NCBI GenBank assembly: GCA_030248135.1
Contig: JASANC010002750.1
Span: 62,001 to 126,000 of the forward strand
Source: Theristus sp. LFF4_11
Taxonomy: Eukaryota > Nematoda > Chromadorea > Monhysterida > Xyalidae
Reading direction: 5' to 3'
Length of the DNA: 64,000 bases
Within the stretch, counting starts at the first letter, position 1, and every line of letters begins with the position of its first letter. The notes under the pieces are model-generated. The model made no database searches, was not told the origin of the DNA, and was given only the letters and a program-made list of their open reading frames with translations. The position numbers were made by a program, and so were the translations under genes. This document shows, in pieces, positions 11,523 to 23,084 of this stretch.

Positions 11523-12563
11523 CTAGGGTTAGGGGCTTTGAAAAAAAAAATTTTTTATTTTTTTTTCGTTTTTTTTTTAAAATTTGGATTTTTTTTTCAA
11601 ACTTAAAAAAAAATTTGAAAATTTTTTCTTCTACTTTGCTCTGAAAATTCGATTTATGGCATAATTTTTTGAAAGTTCAAACCAAATTTTCTTCCCAACT
11701 TCTTTATGTGCTTAGGTAAATGTCATTATTTGGTCATTTTGACCGACGTACTCCATGTTTTTCGATTTGGATGACTTCTAGAGTCAATTTTTAGCGTTGA
11801 AATGACTTAACTGAATTGAAATATCGTTTCAGAAATCGTTTTCTTGCAACTTAGAACATGTTTTTCAGTCGGTAGGCCATGAGATGAACATGATATCTTG
11901 TTGATTGGCGTATGTTATAGGTCTACAATGGAGTTGTGCGATATATTGTTAAACAATTTGAGCGGAGATGTTGGTTAATACCACATCACACGACCGTTTT
12001 TCAGATACCCGATAACATGGCCACATGTTAAAACTTGCGTGCTGAGCTAAACTAACGTGTTAAACTTGCGTCTGTCAGTTGCCCGCAACGTGATCGCGAA
12101 ATCATGGTACGTGTTTTCGATACGATGATTTGAAGAGTGGGCTCTCGCCATGTGGCAGATAGCATAGCTGGTTGAACCTGAAAGTAAGTGTCTTGGGGGG
12201 GGGCGACCGGGTCGACAGGGGTTGCCGACTTAGCTACAGCAAACAGGAATTTTTGAACACAGTCAAATTTTGGTAATTTTCTGAAGAGGAACCACTAAGA
12301 ACGGTTCAATATTCAAGTACACGTGAAAAATTGCCCTGTTTTACTGTTGAAAATGCAACTTTCCCTCTATGAAATGGACATAATTTCAATAAAACACGAT
12401 TTTCGCTCTTATAGTTTCCCGGATCGTTCTGAAAATAGTCTAGATGAACTCAGCTCGACGAGACGCTTCGAACGAACCTAACTTGTAAAAAAAAATTTTT
12501 TTTTTAAATTTTTTTTCAATTTAAAAAAAAAAATCCGGATTTTTTTTTTCCTCCTAACCCTAG
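11523..12563. mobile_element. 1.04-kb element T1 with TTAGGG-containing ends, copy 1
   Basis: Ends are CTAGGGTTAGGGG and the inverse CCTAACCCTAG. Each end is followed inside by long A/T homopolymer blocks. The unique middle contains CATGATATCTTGTTGATTGG and a CGACCGGGTCGACAGGGG segment. A near-identical second copy is at 18365-19410. No ORF of useful length was found, so it is non-autonomous. It is inserted in the C-rich part of an H1 element. Confidence 0.75.
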
Positions 12564-12591
12564 CCCCCCCTCCCAAAGTCACATGCCCCCC

Positions 12592-13005
12592 CATAGTTGT
12601 TCCAGAGCCGAGGGGTTGGGGGGGGGCCGATATAGATAGCTGGAGCAAATTTTCTAGACAGATAGATAGCTGGAAAATTTTGGGGGGGGGCCGCGGGGGG
12701 GGCCATGTGACTTTGGGGGGGGCCGGTCAAAATTTTGAAATTTGATAGATAGATAGCTAAAACGCTAAAAAGCTACAAAAACAGCAAAATAATGCTAAAA
12801 ATACACTAAAAATCAAGGTCAATTTTGGTCAAAAATTGACTCATTTTATGTCTTCGAAGACAAAAATTTTCAGATAGATAGCTGGCTGAGAATTTTTTTT
12901 AGATAGATAATAGCTGAGCCGAAAAAACCTGTTTGATAGAGATAGATTCGAAAATTTTGGGGGGGGGGGGCCCCCCCCCCCCCCCCCCCCCCCTAGAACA
13001 ACTAT
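12592..13005. mobile_element. H1 family MITE, inverted nested copy
   Basis: This copy starts CATAGTTGTTCCAGAGCCG and ends CTAGAACAACTAT. Its AGATAGATAG tracts and G/C homopolymers run in the opposite direction to the surrounding H1 element, into which it is inserted. Confidence 0.75.
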
Positions 13006-13799
13006 TCCCCCCCCCCAAATTTTCCAGCTACCTATCTATGTGGAAAATTTGTTGCAGCTATCTGTAGCGCCCCCCCCAACCCCTCGGCTCTGGAACAACT
13101 ATCATGCGGATGCGCGAGCGAGCGCCAGCGAGCGGACAGCGCATCACGCATAATATGAGCCGTTATCACCTCGCGCGCTTTTTTCAAATTTGCTCGCTGC
13201 GTCCAGCGAGCATAGTATAAGCCACAAACTTGGTTCCGTGCACACGAAACGAACACCCAAAGTTGTGCTTGGAGCCGCGAAAAAAATTTTATTCGACTAC
13301 TTTTCATACGCTGTAGACACGAAAAACCTATTCTGAAAACAGTGTTACTTCTTTCCCTTTGTCCTTTTTTTTCAGGTATGTAATCAACATGTGTTCGCCC
13401 TTTAAATTTTTACCTGCGACACTTTCACAGTCGAACAAAAATGTTCCCTGGGGTAATTCCACCCGGAGATTTTGAAAATTGGGTTAATTTTTTACCCCGA
13501 CCTTGTATTTGGGTAAAAATTGGGCATTTTTAATTGTTCGGAGGGTTTTCACCTGGTTTTAAGTGTTCGCCCTTTCAATTTTTAGCTGGGACACTTTCAC
13601 AGTTGAACAAAAATGTTTCCTAGGGTAATTTCATCCGTATTTTTTGAAAATTTAGTTAATTTTTTTGCCCGGGCACTTTTTTGAGTCAAAATTGTGCATT
13701 CTTTGAAAGTTCGTAGCATTTTGACTGGGTATCAGTTTTTCACTCTTACAAATTTTGTCTGAGCTGCGAAAAATAGTAGGAAAAAGGTCTAGTCCGTAG

Positions 13800-15420
13800 T
13801 AATTCAATGCGCTGATCACGGATTTTGGGTTAGTTTTCTTACGTGAGCAACTCTAGATGCTGAATCGTGACGATTTCGGGCGAATCGGCCGTCGAAATTG
13901 GCGAAATCGGTCCAGAAACGAAAAACAAGAAAAGATTGTTTTCCAGGGTAATTCAATGCGCTGATCACGGATTTTGGGTTAGTTTTCTTACGTGAGCAAC
14001 TCTAGATACTGAATCGTGTCGATTTCGGGCGAATCGGCCGTGGAAATCGGCGAAATCGGTCTAGAAATGAAAAACAAGAAAACTATGTTTTCCAATGTAA
14101 TTCAATCCGCTGATCACGGATTTTGGGTTAGTTTTCTTATGTGAGCAACTCTAGATACCGAATCGTGACGATTTCGGGCGAATCGGCCGTCGAAATTGGC
14201 GAAATCGGTCCAGAAACGAAAAACAAGAAAAAGGTGTTTTCCAGGGTAATTCAATGCGCTGATCACGGATTTTCGGTTAGTTTTCTTACGTGAGCAACTC
14301 TAGATACTGAATCGTGACGATTTCGGGCGAATCGGCCGTCGAAATTGGCGAAATCGGTCCAGAAACGAAAAACAAGAAAAGGGTGTTTTCCATGGTAATT
14401 CAATGCGCTGATCACGGATTTTGGGTTAGTTTTTTATGTAAGCAACTCTAGATGCTGAATCGTGACGATTTCGGGCGAATCGGCCGTGGAAATTGGCGAA
14501 ATCGGTCCAGAAATGAAAAACAAAAAAACGGTGTTTTCCGTGGTAATTAAATGCACTGATCACAGATTTTGTGTTAGTTTTTTTTATGTGAGCAACTCTA
14601 GATACCGAATCGTGACGATTTCGGGCGAATCGGCCGTCGAATTTAGTGAAACCGGTCCAGAAATGAAAAACAAGAAGTCGGTGTTTTCCATGGTAATTCA
14701 TTGCGCCGATCACGGATTTTGGGTTAGTTTTCTTATGTGAGCAACTCTAGATACCGAATCGTGACGATTTCGGGCGAATCGGCCGTCGAAATTGGCGAAA
14801 TCGGTCCAGAAACGAAAAACAAGAAAAGGATGTTTTCCAGGGTAATTCAATGCGCTGATTACGGATTTTGGGTTAGTTTTCTTACGTGAGCAACTCTAGA
14901 TACTGAATCGTGACGATTTCGGGCGAATCGGCCGTGGAAATTGGCGAAATCGGTCCAGAAACGAAAAATAAGAAAAGGATGTTTTCCAGGGTAATTCAAT
15001 GCGCTGATCACGGATTTTGTGTTAGTTTTTTTATGTGAGCAACTCTAGATACTGAATCGTGACGATTTCGGGCGAATCGGCCGTGGAAATTGGCGAAATT
15101 GGTCCAGAAATGAAAAACAAAAAAACGGTGTTTTCCATGGTAATTAAATACACTGATCACGGATTTTGTGATAGTTTTTTCATGTGAGCAACTATAGATA
15201 CCGAATCGTGACGATTTCGGGCGAATCGGCCGTGGAATTTAGTGAAACCGGTCCAGAAATGAAAAACAAGAAGTCGGTGTTTTCTATGGTAATTCATTGC
15301 GCCGATCACGGCTTTTGGGTCAGTTTTCTTATGTGAGCAATTTCTAGGTACTGAATCGTGACGATTTTGGGCGAATCGGCCGTAGAAATAGCATAGACGA
15401 AATTGGCCTAAAAACGAAAA
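13800..15420 (+). repeat. 149-bp tandem array (about 11 units)
   Basis: Units containing GCTGATCACGGATTTTGGGT recur at 13811, 13960, 14109 and 14258 and onward, spaced exactly 149 bp. Each unit holds the self-complementary segments AATCGTGACGATT and a GAATCGGCCGT block. Units vary at a few positions. Frames open across it are not genes. Confidence 0.88.
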
Positions 15421-16008
15421 ATGAAAAACCTGAGTTGTGTGCCCAACGTATTGTGATTTTGGTCCAACCATCGGGGCTTATGTAAAAGTCAGAATATTAT
15501 CTAAAAATGCGGGAGACGCATATAAAAGGAGGAATATGGCCTTGTGTAAGCAGTGAAAGACTTGGCTCGACAACCTTTTCAAGTCTCTGATGTGGTACAC
15601 ACGGATACAAGTACATAAGAGTCATATTTTTGCGCCGTTTATTTTTTATTTAGGTTGCAAGTGGCAACCCTCGTACATTGTAGACAAATGAAACTTTCAC
15701 ATTTGCCTTTTTCTAGCATTTAGCGACCTCTAAAACCACTAAAATAACGATCAGACTTTAGATCGCTGACACTGGTTTGCACAAAGTGTATCGCAGAGGC
15801 ATTGGGAACGCAAGGTCTCCTTCTGTGGCAATGACTCACCGGTTTATCCTGTCACAAGAGTTTGGTAAAAAGGGTGAAAATCAACGGAAGACAACACTTT
15901 TTGCACTGGTGCTGCTGTATGCACAGCGGTGCGTACGTTAGCAACAACGATAAAGCTACATGCAGCAATGTTTTGCAATCTCTGATGTTTCTGTTTTTTG
16001 CACAGAAT

Positions 16009-16277
16009 TTACAGTATAGCCGATTAAACATGGCAGCTTTTTTCAGGGTGCAAGGAGCGCGCGAATTTTGAATAAAAGAAAAAGAAGTTCAGAAACCAAA
16101 TTGTATGCCAAATTTGACGCGTTTTTTAAGCTAATGGATTATCCGTATTATTCTGTTCATTCTTTCTCCCTTGCACACATGATTGGAAATTATGTTGGCA
16201 TTTTTGAAAAAGACAACTCCTAGTCAGCGACTAATCCCGCCTTGATGGACTGCCTCATTTATTCGGCCATGCTGTAC
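16009..16277. mobile_element. MITE family M2, copy 2 (inside R1)
   Basis: It runs from TACAGTATAGCCGATTAAAC to GGCCATGCTGTAC and has the same interior as the copy at 1041, in opposite orientation. It is nested within the foldback part of R1, as is the copy at 58300-58570 in the other R1. Confidence 0.75.
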
Positions 16278-16530
16278 AGAATTTCGCACATGATGTGATT
16301 TTAGACTAAACTGAAGAGGACAATTGAAAAATATCCAGATAACTTCAAAATTATTACGCTTTTCAACAAGCTTGTAAACAACAAACGCGGCGCAAAAATA
16401 TGACTCTTATGTACTTGTATCCGTGTGTACCACATCAGAGACTTGAAAAGGTTGTCGAGCCAAGTCTTTCACTGCTTACACAAGGCCATATTCCTCCTTT
16501 TATATGCGTCTCCCGCATTTTTAGATGAAT

Positions 16531-17125
16531 GAAATGCAGTGCATAATGATAAAGCATCAGCAACACTGAAAACATTTACTGAATTTACGTCTCACTCACT
16601 CTACGAGGCCTTGTTCCGGACCGGATCCGGACGTTCCGTGAAGTGTCCAAAGTTTTGTTTAATGTTTAATGCGCCAAAAGTTTTCAACTTTTCAATAAAA
16701 AGACGCCTAAAGAGATAAAATCTACCGTTAAGGCGGATGCAAATGGCATCCTGGCGATTTTTAAACAACCTAGGCTAGGATCGACGATCGAATCGGAATC
16801 TTCTTGGACCTTCACTTTAAAAAAGTCCCCAAAAAATCCCAAGAAAACTTACTCTTCAACTTTTTCACGGCCACTATTATTGTTTTTACCGCCATCGTTC
16901 GAGTGAACCGCTTGTTCAAACGTTTGCACCACCACCGCAAGCACAAGCACCACCACCATCTGCCATATTCCTGCGTTTTTCATGTGACGATGATGAAAAA
17001 TCAACATGGTATTCTAAAAAAAAAGTTCTGTGAATTTTTGATTTTTTTTTAATTTTATTGAACTCTCGAACTCGAACTGAATAAAATTTTTGGTTGATCG
17101 TTGATGTGATTGTTGAATTAGGTTG
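16531..17125. other. spacer without recognised gene
   Basis: AT-rich DNA with a CACCACCACC-type patch near 16925-16965. No supported exon. Confidence 0.4.
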
Positions 17126-17596
17126 CAGTACCGTGGGCGAGGGGGGGGTGGGGGGGGGTACACCGGGTGTACTTAGAGATGTCAAGAAAAAAAAATTTCT
17201 ATTTTTTTTCTTTTTAAAAAAAAAATTTTTTTTTAAATTTTTTTTTTAAAATGAAAGTTGTTCAGAATTTTTCAGGGAGTCCGAATATCACCATCTGAGG
17301 AGCCACCGACTTACCATATGACCCCCACTCATATGGGAGGAGGGTGAAAATTTCAGACTTGGTTTCGGCGACCCCATTTTCCCACCGACGACATCACGTC
17401 TCGTGTTTTGCCTCTCAATTCACCTCAAATAACATGGAAACAAGTTCCACAACAAACCGGTGTGATCACGCTGACGACACGAGGCGAAACAGCAACGAGC
17501 AACCAACGAAGTTACGCTTGCAGTGGCAGACAGTGCAATTTCCACCTTTCGAGATCCTGAAAAACGATGCGTAAATGTGAGTTCTCTGCTTCTATC

Positions 17597-18179
17597 CAGT
17601 ACCGTGGGCCCAAAAAAATTTTCGAGGGGGGGGGGTATGGTACCGTGGGGGGGGTGCCGACCAAAAAGTGAGGGGGGGGGTCCAACCTATGGTAACGTGG
17701 GACCCCACCAGGGGGGTCCCATGGGGGGGGGGGTGCATTTTTTAAAAATTTTATGTGGGGGGGGTCCACCCCCCCCCCCCCCCCCCCCATGAAATTTTTT
17801 CGCTCAAATTTGAAAGGAAAAACGCTAACTTTTGCTGCAAAATCTTTGAAATAACAATGAAGATGGTCAAGTTATCCTATATTCAGCTTATATTATGGAC
17901 TTTATAGACAAAAAATCGTGATTTTCGAAAAAAAATTGAGGGTGTGCAGAAAATTTTGGGGGGGGGGGGTGTCCGCCAGACAAAATTTCATGGGGGGGGG
18001 GGGGGGGTGTCGGCCAAATTTTCGAGGGGGGGGGTGAGGGCGGTACGATGGGGGGGGGGTGCCCGGTTTTAGGGGGGGGGGGTGGCACGGTGCCCCCCCC
18101 CCCCCCCCCCACCCGACGGTCGCGGGTGCTCGGGGGGGGGGGGCGTACCCCCCCCACCCCCCCCCCGCCCACGGTACTG
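17597..18179. mobile_element. hAT-like element family H2, inner copy
   Basis: Ends are CAGTACCGTGGGCCC and CGCCCACGGTACTG. A perfect 8-bp target duplication CTTCTATC lies at 17589-17596 and 18180-18187. The body is mostly G and C homopolymers with no coding capacity. It is nested in the larger H2 element. Confidence 0.82.
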
Positions 18180-18364
18180 CTTCTATCTCACCTTAGCGAC
18201 ATCGGAATTTGTTGAACTAGCCTTTGCGACGCTCAAGTACTTCAATGCGCGAGTCGATCATCACTCACCAAGGCTGAAAACCCATGGGGGGGGGTCCCAC
18301 GTTACCATAGGTTGGACCCCCCCCCTCACTTTTTGGTCGGCACCCCCCCCCCACGGCACCATAC

Positions 18365-19410
18365 CTAGGGTTAAAGGCTTTGAAAAAAAAAATTTTTTTT
18401 TATTTTTTTTTTGTTTTTTTTTAAATTTGGATTTTTTTTTCAAACTTAAAAAAAAAATTTGAAAAATTTTTCTTCTACTTTGCTCTGAAAATTCGATTTA
18501 TGGCATAATTTTTTGAAAGTTCAAACCAAATTTTCTTCCCAACTTCTTTGTGTGCTTAGGTACATGTCATTATTTGGTCATTTTGACCGACGTACTCCAT
18601 GTTTTTCGATTTGGATGACTTCTAGAGTCAATTTTTAGCGTTGAAATGACTTAACTGAATTGAAATATCGTTTCAGAAATCGTTTTCTTGCAACTTAGAA
18701 CATGTTTTTTCAGTCGGTAGGCCATGAGATGAACATGATATTTTGTTGATTGGCGTATGTTATAGGTCTACAATGGAGTTGTGCGATATATTGTTAAACA
18801 ATTGGAGCGGAGATGTTGGTTAATACCACATCACACGACCGTTTTTCAGATACCCGATAACATGGCCACATGTTAAAACTTGCGTGCTGAGCTAAACTAA
18901 CGTGTTAAACTTGCGTCTGTCAGTTGCCCGCAACGTGATCGCGAAATCATGGTACGTGTTTTCGATACGATGATTTGAAGAGTGGGCTCTCGCCATGTGG
19001 CAGATAGCATAGCTGGTTGAACCTGAAAGTAAGTGTCTTGGGGGGGGGGGGGGGGCGACCGGGTCGACAGGGGTTGCCGACTTAGCTACAGCAAACAGGA
19101 ATTTTTGAACACAGTCAAATTTTGGTAATTTTCTAAAGAGGAACAACTAAGAACGGTTCAATATTCAAGTACACGTCGAAAATTGTCCTGTTTTACTGTT
19201 GAAAATGCAACTTTCCCTCTATGAAATGGACATAATTTCAATAAAACACGATTTTCGCTCTTATAGTTTTCCGGATCGTTCTGAAAATAGTCTAGATGAA
19301 CTCAGCTCGACGAGACGCTTCGAACAAACCTAACTTGTAAAAAAAAATTTTTTTTTTAATTTTTTTTTTAATTTAAAAAAAAAATCCGGATTTTTTTTCC
19401 CTAACCCTAA
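18365..19410. mobile_element. 1.04-kb element T1, copy 2
   Basis: It starts CTAGGGTTAAAGGC and ends CCCTAACCCTAA. The body matches the copy at 11523-12563 nearly base for base, apart from homopolymer lengths and scattered substitutions. ACCATA flanks both sides and may be a target duplication. Both copies are inserted in G/C-rich hAT-like elements. Confidence 0.75.
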
Positions 19411-19462
19411 CCATACCCCCCCCCTTCGAAAATTGTTTTGGGCCCACGGTACTGTTAGGTTG

Positions 19463-21080
19463 GGCGTCGAAACACAAAAAAAAATAAATGCCGATTGCCC
19501 TAGTATGCTCTGAAAACTTCATTTTTGGCGCAATTTTTTTAAAGTTCAACGGAAATTTTCTGCTACGTCACCTTGTCAAACCATCGGCAGGTCTAAAATC
19601 AACATTTCGCCTCACATCGTGAATTCTGAGCGTCCGAGCCGTGCCGTATGCAAGCGCTACTTTGTTTGGTTGCTGTCATAGTTGTTCTCAAAATTCGTTT
19701 TGACGTTTTTCGTTGCATCACAGAATCAGCAGATGAATGCATACAGAAAGAAGTGGCTTCAAGCGCCACTGTAAAAAAATTTCAAACTCGGTTTTCTGAG
19801 TTTCTGCAGTTTGTGACCGTCGCTGTTTTTTGTGCTTAGGATTTGGCTAGTTTGCCGTTTTTGTGTTTGTCATTCATTCATAATCGACGTCTTTTTTTGT
19901 TCAGTTCCAGCTTTGTTTGTCTGTTTGTGTTCGTTTTTGTTTGTTTCTTGACACTTTTTTTGTGAAACCTGGCACTCAGTGCCATCTCCTTTTTCTCACT
20001 CGAATTGCTTGTTCCGAATTTCTGTGAGACTGTCTCGATTTGTTGCAGAGAATAAAATTTTCATAATAATACCGTAAAGTCTTGCATATAAGGTCTCCTT
20101 ATGTAAATTTGAAAATCAAAAATTTTTGAAAAAAGTGGAATTTTGTGTGACAACCTTATAAGTGGGAGGAGGTCTTATAAAGCAAAGATTAGGAATTCTG
20201 GGCCTTATAAACGAGGAGAGATTTTGACCATGTCAAAATTTTGAATTTTTTGGTTTCCCGCCGTGTGACACTCCGCCCACTTTTGGGTGGGGGTCTTATA
20301 AGTGGGAGGAAGAGGAACCTTATATGTAAGACTTTACGGTAATTGTTTCATAGCCAACGGTGGCAAACCTAAAAGATTGTTTGACGTTTAAAACAATAAC
20401 CGATCCCCCGGTTGGGAAAGCCACTAAAAATCGGACAAATTTCAGATCGAAACCGACAAGTTTTTTCTCTTAATTCTGCCTTCGTATTCGCATGTTCTGT
20501 AATCCCGTAATTAATAAACCAGTATTTTTGTTTTTGTATGATGTTAAATTGTCTAAAATGTTGAATTTATCAGTTCAAAACAGTTCAAACCAGTTTCCGT
20601 GAACTGATGACACGGTTGCCAAACAATGTCAAAAACACACTGACAGCGATCTTGTTTCATGCGCATCTTAATACAACAATGAATGCCGAAGATTTCCAAC
20701 CGGTTTCCGAACTTTTAATTGAATTTATTTGCTACAGTTTTATCGATTTTTTTTCAAATCAAACTTTCGCACAGTAATGTCAGTATAATTTGAAATGAGG
20801 CTCGCAAGTTTTTTCTGACATATTTACCGTTGACGTGATATCCAGAAACAAAACAATCACACACATACCTCTGTCTTACAACCAAAAAATCAATCAAAGT
20901 TGACGTTTCAACGCAATCATTAAACCAAAACAATAATCATCTCAGTTTCACAGATACAACATCAAAATGAAAAACCGGTTTCTCCACTCATCGATATGTA
21001 ACCATCAATACCGTAAAGCCTGCTAATGAGTCTTCTCCCCGCTAATACCGTTCTCTCCCCTCATACGGTTCGTTCCCCTG
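19463..21080. other. intergenic region upstream of CLP1
   Basis: Contains MITE M3 (20070-20341). A 63-codon frame starting at 19648 has a hydrophobic N-terminus but no supporting context, so I do not call it. The last few hundred bases before 21081 would hold the CLP1 promoter; no element is recognisable. Confidence 0.45.
20070..20341. mobile_element. MITE family M3 (TACCGTAAAGTCTTGCATATAAGG ends), copy 1
   Basis: The left end TACCGTAAAGTCTTGCATAT is the inverse complement, with one or two changes, of the right end, which stops at ACGGTA. The interior has TTTTGGTTTCCCGCCGTGTG. The second copy, with the same ends and interior, is at 45415-45678. Confidence 0.82.
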
Positions 21081-23084
21081 ATGTCACGGAACGCATCGTG
21101 GTACACCACTAGCAGTCACCACCGACAGTGCGGCCGTCGATCGACCGCGGTGCTCTGGCACGCGGTCTGCGTCGTTGCGACCGCAACTCTATTGAACGCC
21201 TGCTTTCCGACGGGCAACTTCGGCCAGCTACTGCAGATACCGCGCGGGCCGCCGGGAGAGCCGGGCAAAAACGGTCGTCAAGGCCCGCAGGGCCGCTCTG
21301 GCCCGCGGGGCGGTGCGGGCGCACCAGGTTAGTGAAAACGGTGCACACACACACGGAGGACCATTTCACTTATCGCGGGCCTGACCGTCCGAAGTTTTTT
21401 TTCACATTGGTACATTTCATTTCATTTCATTTCATTTCATTTCATTTCATTTCATTTCATTTCATTTCATTTCATTTCATTTCATTTCATTTCATTTTCA
21501 TTTCGCGAACCGTACAGTTCGATGAATCGTTTCGCAAACCTTACAACCTTACAATGTTCAAACCAAAAGAAATCCCTCGAAAAAGTTTTTTAAGGAATCA
21601 ATGGAGCATCCGGCCCGCCTGGCCCGAAAGGACCGGACGGAACTGCCGGCCCGTCGGGGACGCCCGGAGCGGCCGGTGTGCCAGGTATGTTGCGGCTTTG
21701 GTTGACGCGGGACACTAGCCATACATCCACCACCAAAAACCATTCTGATAGTATTCCTGTGTGTGCTGACCGGTGGAGAAAAAGAAGGAAAAGCCGACGG
21801 TATGAAACTATTAAAAAACCATCAGCATTGATTCGGTTTTGCAGGAGCGGCGGGCGCTGCTGGTGTAGCGGGTGTCGCCGGGGCGGCCGGTATTTTTGCT
21901 ATAGTTTTCTTGTTTGAAACGAGTTTTTCAACATCGCATCCGATCTTGGAAACGCAAATGCGCTTGAAATAAATGTAAATTTTAGGTGCGGCTGGCGCGG
22001 CCGGTGTTGCGGGAGCGGCTGGCGCTGCAGGTCCGTTTCAAAATGTCATGTTAATTTTTTTGCCAAATAAAAACGTTTTATTGAATTTTTCTAAAATTGT
22101 TTTTCAACAGGTGCGGCCGGAGCAGCGGGCGCAGCCGGTGCTGCAGGTTTATTTTTGTTGATTTTGATAATTTTAATAGTGACTTTTAATTGAAAATCAA
22201 ACTTGATTGCACAACTAAATGCATCCAATTACAGGTTCCGCGGGCGCAGCGGGCGCTGCCGGTGCGGCCGGAGCGGCTGGTGTTGCAGGTTTGAGTTTTT
22301 TATTTCATGATTTCATTCTTTTTCACCAAATGTGTCTTCCTCTTGTGCGTGACTTTTTTTACAAAAATCAATTTTTGCAAGACTTCGACCTTTTGTAAAT
22401 ATGTAAAATTTAACAGCTGTTTCTCTTTTTAGATTTAACATTCCCTCTGTTTCAGGAGCGGCTGGTGCGGCAGGCGCCGCCGGTGCGGCCGGAGCGGCCG
22501 GTGCAGCGGGTACGGGGCAGATTGCAGAAAACAAACACAACGCTGAAAACGACCTGCTTTCAATTCTTTTTGTCGTTTTTCATTCCTTGGTCACCACTTT
22601 TAATTTCCGTTTGTGAGTCATTGCTCATTCGCTCGCTGTGTGTATTTCAGGTGCGGCTGGTGCGGCCGGTGCGGCCGGTGTCGCGGGCGGCGCGGGCTCA
22701 GCGGGCGCAGCGGGCGCCGCCGGTTGGTTGTTTTTTTATTTATTTATTTGCACTTCTTTTTGTGTACCATTTTTTGAAATTATGAGCCTAAAAATGCAAA
22801 TGCTGAATAATTAAAATTTCAGGCTCGGCTGGTGCCGCGGGTGCTGCCGGAGCGGCCGGTAAAACCGCATATTTATGTGTTTTCAATAATTGGGAGAAAC
22901 ATTTCAGTTTGATGAACATAATGTTCATTATTGTTCAATGAACAAAAAAAACGAACATGTTGTTTCTAACCGGTCTTTTCGACGGAAAAACATTCTGATT
23001 TGATTAGGTTGATCAAAAGTTTTTTCAATCTCAGGAGCAGCGGGAGCGGCGGGCGCAGCAGGTGCAGCACCGGCGGGTCGTTAG
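21081..23084 (+). CDS. CLP1: secreted short collagen-like protein, 10 exons
   Basis: Exons are 21081-21327, 21595-21684, 21845-21889, 21986-22030, 22111-22146, 22235-22288, 22456-22509, 22651-22722, 22823-22858 and 23035-23084 (TAG), giving 242 aa. All introns are GT-AG in phase 1 and split a Gly codon. The N-terminus has a hydrophobic signal segment ending ATLLNACF; the Cys there is the only one after the signal. A 12-residue linker is followed by a charged, Pro-containing triplet region (GPPGEPGKNGRQG) and then mainly GAA, GVA and GSA triplets to the end AGR. Collagen triplets form a triple helix and the Cys could link chains; the tissue role is unknown. An AATAAA lies about 300 bp past the stop. 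Confidence 0.87.
21413..21500. repeat. (TTTCA)n microsatellite in CLP1 intron 1
   Basis: About 17 uninterrupted pentanucleotide copies, ending in one slightly altered unit. It lies 85 bp after the donor of CLP1 intron 1. Confidence 0.95.

Larger units (their letters stand above)
11178..13102. mobile_element. H1 family element split by two nested insertions
   Basis: The left part (11178-11522) and the right part (12564-12591 plus 13006-13102) together make one H1-like element in the same orientation as the copy at 9559-10033. It is interrupted first by the 1.04-kb element at 11523-12563, then by a second, inverted H1 copy at 12592-13005. The right end reads GGCTCTGGAACAACTAT as in the intact copy. 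Confidence 0.7.
13103..16530 (+). mobile_element. 3.4-kb composite repeat R1 carrying a satellite array, copy 1
   Basis: In order it holds: a GC-rich end (ATGCGGATGCGCGAGCGAGC), several blocks of a diverged repeat with GGGGTAATT and TTTGAAAATT, the 149-bp array, and a 1-kb foldback segment (about 15500-16530). The foldback arms are about 140-bp inverted repeats with GGAGACGCATATAAAAGGAG. It contains an M2 MITE. The same parts, in the same order but inverted, recur at 57811-61325, so the whole composite has moved or been duplicated as one unit. Confidence 0.72.
17126..19454. mobile_element. hAT-like element family H2 (CAGTACCGTGGG ends) with nested insertions
   Basis: The outer ends CAGTACCGTGGG and CCCACGGTACTG are inverted repeats, flanked by a perfect 8-bp duplication TTAGGTTG (17118-17125 and 19455-19462). 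Two later insertions sit inside it: another H2 element at 17597-18179 and the T1 element at 18365-19410. G/C homopolymers of 8-20 bases are frequent and their lengths may be unreliable. Confidence 0.78.

Noticed and set aside
14426..15471. Repeated open frames in the 149-bp array, and the same at 59571-59849
   Set aside because: Tandem satellite sequence; frames are broken irregularly and occur on both strands.
17344..18290. Protein-like pieces on both sides of the inner H2 element (for example STFRDPEKRC and TSEFVELAFATLKYF)
   Set aside because: They lie inside the outer hAT-like element and I could not join them in one frame without stops; perhaps remnants of captured or transposase DNA.
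19648..19839. 63-codon frame with a hydrophobic start
   Set aside because: Short, intronless, in a T-rich area, with no neighbour or codon support.
21190..21220. L-x-A-C motif at the signal end (for example LLNAC, LEAC), like a bacterial lipobox
   Set aside because: The genes contain spliceosomal introns and lie in an animal-type genome, so lipoprotein processing is not expected; the Cys is better read as a chain-linking residue.
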